Shown in pieces: positions 15,104 through 19,805 of a stretch of 19,805 nt of DNA. The DNA is taken from positions 1 to 19,805 of the forward strand of contig CAMLIF010000076.1 of assembly GCA_946479985.1 (NCBI GenBank). Direction: 5' to 3'. The notes under the pieces were generated by a model. The model worked only from the letters and a program-made list of their open reading frames with translations, searched no databases and was not told the DNA's origin. The position numbers and the translations under genes are program-made. Each line of letters begins with the position of its first letter. Positions within the stretch are counted from its first letter, which is position 1. The DNA is from an uncultured Flavobacteriales bacterium (GTDB lineage: Bacteria; Bacteroidota; Bacteroidia; Flavobacteriales; Crocinitomicaceae).

Positions 15104-15484
15104 ATGTCGCAAGAGAAAACACGTTACTCAGATTCAGAATTAGACGAATTTCGCATACTTATCAATGAAAAGTTGAAAGAAGCGCATGACGATTATGACA
15201 TGTTGAAAGCGTCGTTATCAAATAACAATCATGGAACGGATGATACAGGCCGTACATTCAACATGATGGAAGACGGATCTGAAACATTGTCAAGAGAAGA
15301 AGTGGCCCAGTTGGCTGCTCGTCAGGAGAAGTTTATTGAGAATCTGAAAAATGCTTTAACGCGCATCGAAAATAAAACTTACGGTATTTGTCGCGTTACA
15401 GGAAAACTCATTCAAAAGGAACGTTTGAAACTGGTTCCGCACGCTACATTGAGTATCGAGGCGAAAAACATGCAAAACAAATAG
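15104..15484 (+). CDS. TraR/DksA family protein with degenerate zinc finger
   Basis: A 126-residue protein starting MSQEKTRYSDSELDEFRILI. It has the DksA shape: an N-terminal and a central helix forming a coiled coil (LREKxxxA-like, residues 11-40 and 60-92), then the finger region YGICRVTGKLIQKERLKLVP. DksA-type proteins bind in the RNA polymerase secondary channel and adjust initiation. Only one of the four usual zinc-ligand cysteines is present (C96; TLSIEAKN replaces the C-terminal CxxC), and the coiled-coil tip lacks an obvious DxxDxA motif, so zinc binding and classical DksA action are doubtful. In Bacteroidota this family typically precedes lspA, as here. Confidence 0.88.
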   Translation: MSQEKTRYSDSELDEFRILINEKLKEAHDDYDMLKASLSNNNHGTDDTGRTFNMMEDGSETLSREEVAQLAARQEKFIENLKNALTRIENKTYGICRVTGKLIQKERLKLVPHATLSIEAKNMQNK

Positions 15485-15485
15485 T

Positions 15486-16214
15486 TTGAAAAAACAAATC
15501 CTTATTGTTTCTATTATCGTTTTTGCGGTGCTTCTGATTGATCAGGCACTCAAAATCTATATTAAGACTTCTTTTAAGCCCGATGAAAGCGTTGATGTTT
15601 TCGGCGATTGGTTTAAACTCTACTTTGTAGAAAATCAGGGAATGGCATTCGGAACTAAATTTGGTTCCAGCATGTGGGCAAAACTAGGATTGAGTATTTT
15701 CCGCATTTTTGCGATCGGAGCCATTGTTTATTATTTCCTGAAACAAGCTAAAACTGGCGTAAGAACAGAATTTTTAATTGCAATAGGGCTCATCTTTGCC
15801 GGTGCAACCGGGAACCTGATTGATTCCATGTTCTACGATTACATTTTCGATTACGATCCGTGCATGGCGTTTAATCACCTGGCTGGTTCCGGAATCAAAA
15901 CTGATTGTGGAATGTGGGGCGAGATTGAAACACGCCATACAGGCTTCTTAATGGGCAATGTGGTAGATATGTTCCAGTTCACAGCCGAATGGCCGTCATG
16001 GGTTCCGTGGTACAACGAAACTCCGGAATATCCCGGAGCGAACCAAATGTTCCCTGCAATCTGGAATGTAGCCGATACCGCAATTACAATTGGTGTTGCA
16101 ATGGTGATTTTGCGTCAGCGTAAATATTTCCCGAAAGACAAAAAGCCGAAGAAATTGGCAAGCGGTGAAACTTCGGGTTCGCAAACGAACGATTCTTCTA
16201 CACCTACGTATTAA
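15486..16214 (+). CDS. lspA: Lipoprotein signal peptidase (signal peptidase II)
   Basis: LspA cleaves diacylated prolipoproteins in the inner membrane. It starts at TTG 15486, one base after the DksA-like stop, and has 242 residues against about 160 in proteobacteria. Motifs: IDQALKIYIK (18-27), VENQGMAFG (48-56), AGATGNLIDSMFY (105-117), catalytic Asp in GNVVDMF (D161) and NVADTAITIG (D197). The extra length is an insertion of about 43 residues between GNLID and VVDMF, common in Bacteroidota but here carrying two Cys (C126, C141), plus a segment before D197 and a polar Ser/Thr-rich tail. Confidence 0.95.
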   Translation: MKKQILIVSIIVFAVLLIDQALKIYIKTSFKPDESVDVFGDWFKLYFVENQGMAFGTKFGSSMWAKLGLSIFRIFAIGAIVYYFLKQAKTGVRTEFLIAIGLIFAGATGNLIDSMFYDYIFDYDPCMAFNHLAGSGIKTDCGMWGEIETRHTGFLMGNVVDMFQFTAEWPSWVPWYNETPEYPGANQMFPAIWNVADTAITIGVAMVILRQRKYFPKDKKPKKLASGETSGSQTNDSSTPTY

Positions 16215-16330
16215 TAGCATCAGGCTTCAGGAGTCAACCAAAAGGCTTTTAAGATCTCCTCGTCGAAGCGTCCTCCTAAGGGGGAAACCCTGATTCGCGT
16301 TCTTTACTTTACACTCTTTGGACTTCGTAG

Positions 16331-16369
16331 GCGCAGCGTTAGCGAGCATAAATTCGCGAATTCGCGGGA
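16331..16369 (+). repeat. Dispersed intergenic repeat, copy E (no hairpin module)
   Basis: GCGCAGCG (16331-16338) is joined directly to TTAGCGAGCATAAATTCGCG and ends AATTCGCGGGAA. It has the same structure as copy D, 10 kb away, in the gap between the convergent lspA and M61-type genes. The rest of that gap (16215-16330) shows no gene. Confidence 0.75.
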
Positions 16370-16396
16370 AATAAGAGGCGCTTTAAATACATGAGC

Positions 16397-16436
16397 AGGA
16401 AGCACAAAAAACGCCCGCCATCCCGATAACCGGGCG
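16397..16436 (-). terminator. Terminator of the M61-type peptidase gene
   Basis: On the minus strand a GC-rich hairpin (outer AACGC/GCGTT, inner CGCCCG against CGGGATGGCG) is followed by six T. It lies about 30 bp past the peptidase stop codon. Confidence 0.78.
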
Positions 16437-16466
16437 ACGAGCGTTCCTGAATTTTATTGGTTGGAA

Positions 16467-18350
16467 TTACATATTTCCTGTAGACCACAATTTGAACAAA
16501 CGCGCTTGTTCTGCTGTCATCTTCGGGTTTACTTCCAGTATATTTTTCGTCACGCCTTCTTTAAATTTCGCCGGGAATGTCAATGGAACTGATTTTCCTT
16601 TTCTTTCCACGTTGATGGTAATCATTGTGCCTTCCGAAATATAAGTGCCGTCTTCGTTTTTATAAGCGTTCGCTAATTCGTCTAAGTCTACTTTGTCGCC
16701 GGCCATTATACCTGCGTAGTTTGACTTATCTGCTTTTTGAACAGTGATTTTATTGTTTACAACGATATTTCTGTTTGCTTTTACTTTGTTGTCTTCTTCG
16801 GAAAGAATATCTTTTGGTACAATTCCTTTTAACTCTTTTTTGTAGTTGATTCCAATCACGTTGAAACCTTCCTCGATGGCTAATGGTGTTGTTCCTTCAA
16901 CATACAAAGAGAAGAATCGTTTTAAATCCGGATGAACTTCTGCAACGAATTCATCAATGAATGTTTCTTCGTTAAATGAACGATTGCTTCCGTACTTGTT
17001 GCTTAAGCTGAAGATGACAGATTTGAGCGTTTTGGATCCGTTTGTCAAACGCATAATTTCTATATCGAGCAACATCGCCATAATGGCCCCGCGTTCGTAA
17101 ACTTGTCCGTAATAGTCAATATACGGTTTATCAAAAACATTTGCGCTCATTTTGGTAAACGGAATGCTGTCGGGATAGGAATAAGAACTGGCAATTTTTG
17201 TTTTCAGGTTCTTATTCAAAGTTTCTTCAATAGTTGCCAACTTTCCCTGCATGGAAATCATGACAGAAGAATATTCCGTTACACCTTCGTAAAGCCACAA
17301 GTGCTTCGACATAATGGGTTTGATGTAATTGAAATCGCCGATATACTGGCTATGCAAACTTAGCGGTGTGTAGATGTGCATAAACTCGTGAATGGCAGTT
17401 TCATACAGCATTGCTGTGTAGCTGTTCCTCCCGAAATCAGGTAAAAAGTAAGAAGAAGAATTCCCGTGTTCCAAAGCTCCGAATCCTTGTCCGCCTATTC
17501 TGCGGAAGATTTTAATATAGTCACCCGGACCTAAATTCCCTTTCATCAGCAAATCACCGATATCACGATAATCCTGCACATAGTTTAAGAATGCGTAATT
17601 GTTTACCGGTAATTTTCCTCCAACATACTGGTCAATTGCATGCATGGCAGAATCAATTTTCAACTTTACGAAATAACCGGAAGAATCAGTTACTGCGTAA
17701 TACGATGCAACGGAAACTTTGGTGTCCTGGATGGCTAATGTTTGTTCTTTCTCGCTGGTAAACAAGATCGGATTATCGATTAGTTCGTGATAGCTTTTTG
17801 CCAAAAACTGTTGTTGACCGGCTTCTTCTTTTGTTTGGTTCAGCGTGGTGAAACCTTTCAGATTTGTTGGTTTCCGGAAGGTGATCTCAAAAGGCACATT
17901 CCATTCTGTACCGAAGAAACCGAACAGTCCACCGGAGTTGATATAGAAAAACTTGTTTGCCTCGAAACCAGTGCCTGCAGGTTCAAAAATCTTTGTTTTT
18001 TTGTTTTTCTCTTCCCAGGAATCATCAATCAAATATTGAATCTTAGCGACATCTTTTCCGGGAACAATTGTAAAAGTATTGTTCCCTTTCTTCTTCACTT
18101 TTAGGGCCTTTCCGGCAGAATCAAATGCCTTTAAGCCGGAAATGTAACGACCGTAATCCAAAACAGCATAAGTTCCGGGAATGGTCATTGGAAAACTGAA
18201 GAAAGCAGTATCTGAACCTTTGTGATTACAAATGAGCTGCACACTTACCTGGTCTTTCTTACAGGCTGCCAGATCAGCAGTGTATTTCATCGTTTGTGCG
18301 AACGTGGTTCCGCTGAATAACAGCAGGAAAAAAGCGTAATATTTTTGCAT
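16467..18350 (-). CDS. Exported M61-family-like metallopeptidase with PDZ-like C-terminus
   Basis: A 627-residue protein with a signal peptide (MQKYYAFFLLLFSGTTFAQ, 1-19). An N-terminal beta domain (about 20-200) precedes the gluzincin catalytic domain: GALEHGNSSS (291-300), zinc motif H321-E-F-M-H325 in TAIHEFMHIYTP, and the third ligand E355 in LWLYEGVTEYSS. A C-terminal part (about 500-610) has a PDZ-like segment, NYAGIMAGDKVDLDELANAY. This is the layout of M61 glycyl-aminopeptidase relatives; all catalytic residues are kept, so activity is likely. Periplasmic or outer-membrane-associated location is inferred; no lipobox or T9SS sorting domain is seen. Confidence 0.9.
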   Translation of the reverse strand: MQKYYAFFLLLFSGTTFAQTMKYTADLAACKKDQVSVQLICNHKGSDTAFFSFPMTIPGTYAVLDYGRYISGLKAFDSAGKALKVKKKGNNTFTIVPGKDVAKIQYLIDDSWEEKNKKTKIFEPAGTGFEANKFFYINSGGLFGFFGTEWNVPFEITFRKPTNLKGFTTLNQTKEEAGQQQFLAKSYHELIDNPILFTSEKEQTLAIQDTKVSVASYYAVTDSSGYFVKLKIDSAMHAIDQYVGGKLPVNNYAFLNYVQDYRDIGDLLMKGNLGPGDYIKIFRRIGGQGFGALEHGNSSSYFLPDFGRNSYTAMLYETAIHEFMHIYTPLSLHSQYIGDFNYIKPIMSKHLWLYEGVTEYSSVMISMQGKLATIEETLNKNLKTKIASSYSYPDSIPFTKMSANVFDKPYIDYYGQVYERGAIMAMLLDIEIMRLTNGSKTLKSVIFSLSNKYGSNRSFNEETFIDEFVAEVHPDLKRFFSLYVEGTTPLAIEEGFNVIGINYKKELKGIVPKDILSEEDNKVKANRNIVVNNKITVQKADKSNYAGIMAGDKVDLDELANAYKNEDGTYISEGTMITINVERKGKSVPLTFPAKFKEGVTKNILEVNPKMTAEQARLFKLWSTGNM

Positions 18351-18418
18351 AAGTTTTTGTTTGTTTAGTCGTTAGACTGTTATGAAGTGGATTTTGTTAC
18401 AATGGGGTGTAAAAAGAA

Positions 18419-18499
18419 CGTCGACTCTGCCTCAGTTACCTTTTCTCAATTCTTTAAAATCCGTCATGTAGAGGACACTGAGCGGAGTCGAAGTGCCTC
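18419..18499. repeat. Inverted pair of a short GAGTCGA repeat between kdsB and the M61 gene
   Basis: CACTGAGCGGAGTCGAAGTG (18476-18495) lies within a GAGG...CCTC hairpin (18471-18499). An imperfect reverse-complement copy, CGTCGACTCTGCCTCAGTT, lies at 18419-18437. The CACTGAGCGGAGTCGAAG phrase is one I recall as a frequent dispersed element in Bacteroidota; that is memory, not a search. Confidence 0.55.
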
Positions 18500-18517
18500 T
18501 TTTAGCTTTTCCTCTTT

Positions 18518-19252
18518 TTAAAGTTTGTCTAACACCTTTTCCACGTCTTCCGGAACATCAATATTCGGGGTTTCAATATCCGTTTCTACCACGCGAATAG
18601 AATAACCGTGATACAGCCAGCGCAATTGTTCCAGTGATTCGATTTTTTCCAATGCGGTTGGTTCCAGATTCGCCAGTTCCAAAAGAATTTCCGAACGATA
18701 AGCGTATAGCCCGATATGGCGCATAAAAGGGTATTCAGAAAGCTTATCGTGTTTTGCATTCACTCCATTGGGAATTTCACTGCGGGAAAAATACAAGGCG
18801 TTTCCATTTTTTGCAACTACTACCTTAATCCTGTTCGGATTCTCCAGGTCTTTCTGAGAGATGTTTCTACTGGCAATTGTAGCAATTTGTACCTCCGGAT
18901 CTTCAAAAGCCGCCAATAACTGATCCAGTTGTCGTGCATCTACCAAAGGTTCATCGCCCTGGATATTGATCACAACATCATACTTTTCTGAAGATCTGGA
19001 AACCACTTCGGCACAACGATCGGTTCCGCTCGGATGGTTAGAATCTGTCATTACAACCGGTTTACCGATAGTGTGCAAATGCGTGAAAATCCGTTCGTCA
19101 TCGGTTGCTACCATTAGATCTGTCATGAAAGCAGATTTTTCAACACCTTCAACCACCCGTTGAATCATTGTTTTTCCTTTCAGATCAATGAGGGGTTTTC
19201 CGGGAAATCTTGTAGATCCGTATCGAGCTGGTATGATGCCTAAAACGCGCAT
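18518..19252 (-). CDS. kdsB: 3-deoxy-manno-octulosonate cytidylyltransferase (CMP-KDO synthetase)
   Basis: KdsB activates KDO with CTP for transfer to lipid A, an essential step in LPS core synthesis. From ATG 19252 it has 244 residues, the normal length. Motifs: GIIPARYGSTRFPGKPL (5-21, nucleotide-binding loop), MVATDDERI, PSGTDRCAEV, INIQGDEPLV, YFSRSEIPNG, HIGLYAYR, LEQLRWLYHGYSIRV and ETPNIDVPEDVEKV. The open frame reaches a TTG at 19264, but MRVLGIIPARYG is the standard start. It lies 24 bp after the TPR gene, so the two are probably co-transcribed. It supports an LPS-bearing outer membrane, matching the wzz-wzy pair. Confidence 0.96.
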   Translation of the reverse strand: MRVLGIIPARYGSTRFPGKPLIDLKGKTMIQRVVEGVEKSAFMTDLMVATDDERIFTHLHTIGKPVVMTDSNHPSGTDRCAEVVSRSSEKYDVVINIQGDEPLVDARQLDQLLAAFEDPEVQIATIASRNISQKDLENPNRIKVVVAKNGNALYFSRSEIPNGVNAKHDKLSEYPFMRHIGLYAYRSEILLELANLEPTALEKIESLEQLRWLYHGYSIRVVETDIETPNIDVPEDVEKVLDKL

Positions 19253-19276
19253 TTTTTTCTGCAAATTAGTGAAATA

Positions 19277-19805
19277 TTATTTTGTGACCTTAATGTAAGT
19301 CTTCTCAATGTCATCACATAATTCACAAGCATCTTCCGGATAAATATCGCGTGCCTGTTTAATGAAACGATGCGCTTCCTCGACCATTCCGTTTGTTAGG
19401 TAGTACATGGCGATTTGCAAACTTAATGTATAGTACTGATCTTCCTGAGTTACTTGTTGTCCTGCTTCAGCAATATAAGCATCTAAATTGTGCCCGTCGC
19501 CCTGGTAGAACGAGTAATGAGCCAGAACCCGGAATGTTTCAAAATCAGTTTCGGAAGCCTGAAAGGCTTTATACGCCCAGTTGTATGCGTTTGAATAATC
19601 ATCCTCAAGAATATAGCATTTTGCCATATCACAAAGTCGTTTTACATTCGGGCCACGCTTTTCATCCAGTTCAATCATTTGTGCAAGTACCGCTTTTTCC
19701 TGCGCTAAGTCTTTCTCCATGGAATAAATACAGAAAAGGGCATTGTAACAAATAACGGAGGTGAACTGATCATTGTTTTTGTCTTCCGGAAAAAGTGCGA
19801 TGGAT
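19277..19805 (-). CDS. TPR-like protein (5' end outside window)
   Basis: The frame ends with the stop at 19277 and stays open upstream past the ATG at 19720 to the window edge, reading IALFPEDKNNDQFTSVICYN and then ALFCIYSMEKDL. This looks like coding sequence, so the true start is probably off the right end and the ATG at 19720 is internal. Helical repeat-like pairs are visible: RLCDMAKCYILEDDYSNAYN, FRVLAHYSFYQGDGHNLDAY and LQIAMYYLTNGMVEEAHRFI, each with the small/aromatic spacing of tetratricopeptide repeats. No enzymatic motif. A scaffold role is the usual one for such proteins; its partner is unknown. kdsB follows 24 bp downstream. Confidence 0.75.
   Translation of the reverse strand, partial: SIALFPEDKNNDQFTSVICYNALFCIYSMEKDLAQEKAVLAQMIELDEKRGPNVKRLCDMAKCYILEDDYSNAYNWAYKAFQASETDFETFRVLAHYSFYQGDGHNLDAYIAEAGQQVTQEDQYYTLSLQIAMYYLTNGMVEEAHRFIKQARDIYPEDACELCDDIEKTYIKVTK

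Noticed and set aside
16255..16294. Hairpin TCCTCC/GGGGGA as lspA terminator
   Set aside because: Short stem with wobble pairing, no following T-run.

Overview
The window looks like a chromosomal segment of a Bacteroidota bacterium, most likely an aerobic Flavobacteriales member (Crocinitomicaceae/Fluviicola-like, by inference). The reasons are two secreted proteins of the type IX secretion (T9SS) kind, one with a clear C-terminal sorting domain; lipoprotein, KDO and DXP-pathway genes of Bacteroidota style; no Shine-Dalgarno sequences; and several starts preceded by the Bacteroidota promoter pattern TTTG-N18/19-TAnnTTTG. Base composition is moderately AT-rich and even. I see no rRNA, tRNA, CRISPR array or intact insertion sequence.

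Layout. 1-2720 (minus): a large secreted protein with a lamin-tail-like domain, a Calx-beta-like domain and a choice-of-anchor I domain, cut by the window edge. 2907-6006 (minus): ispD, a small membrane protein (DUF6341-like) and dxs, so two enzymes of the non-mevalonate isoprenoid pathway lie close together. 6007-7068: an intergenic-repeat-rich island holding one gene, a GxxExxY-family predicted PD-(D/E)XK nuclease, bordered on both sides by copies of a dispersed repeat. 7069-10135 (plus): a Wzz-like chain-length protein, an O-antigen polymerase/ligase one base downstream with a GTG start, then riboflavin synthase. 10294-13122 (plus): a 942-residue T9SS cargo protein with seven MopE/thrombospondin-type calcium-binding repeats, followed by a perfect 38-bp palindrome. 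13254-16214 (plus): a GNAT acetyltransferase, DUF4286 overlapping rsmA, a DksA/TraR-like protein and lspA. 16467-19805 (minus): an M61-like metallopeptidase, kdsB and a TPR protein cut by the right edge.

Most genes are housekeeping or cell-envelope genes: isoprenoid precursors (dxs, ispD), LPS core and surface polysaccharide (kdsB, wzz, wzy/waaL), lipoprotein maturation (lspA), ribosome maturation (rsmA), flavin synthesis (ribE) and secreted adhesin-like proteins. The least explained part is the repeat family: five direct-orientation copies sharing a GCAGCG / TTAGCGAGCA framework, two of them carrying a 26-nt hairpin module at exactly the same internal site, with the nuclease gene sitting between copies.

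Several starts were moved downstream of the longest open frame because a recognisable promoter lies inside the would-be N-terminus (dxs, the GxxExxY gene, the GNAT and the DksA-like gene) or because the longer frame starts at TTG just upstream of a good ATG (kdsB, the MopE-repeat protein).
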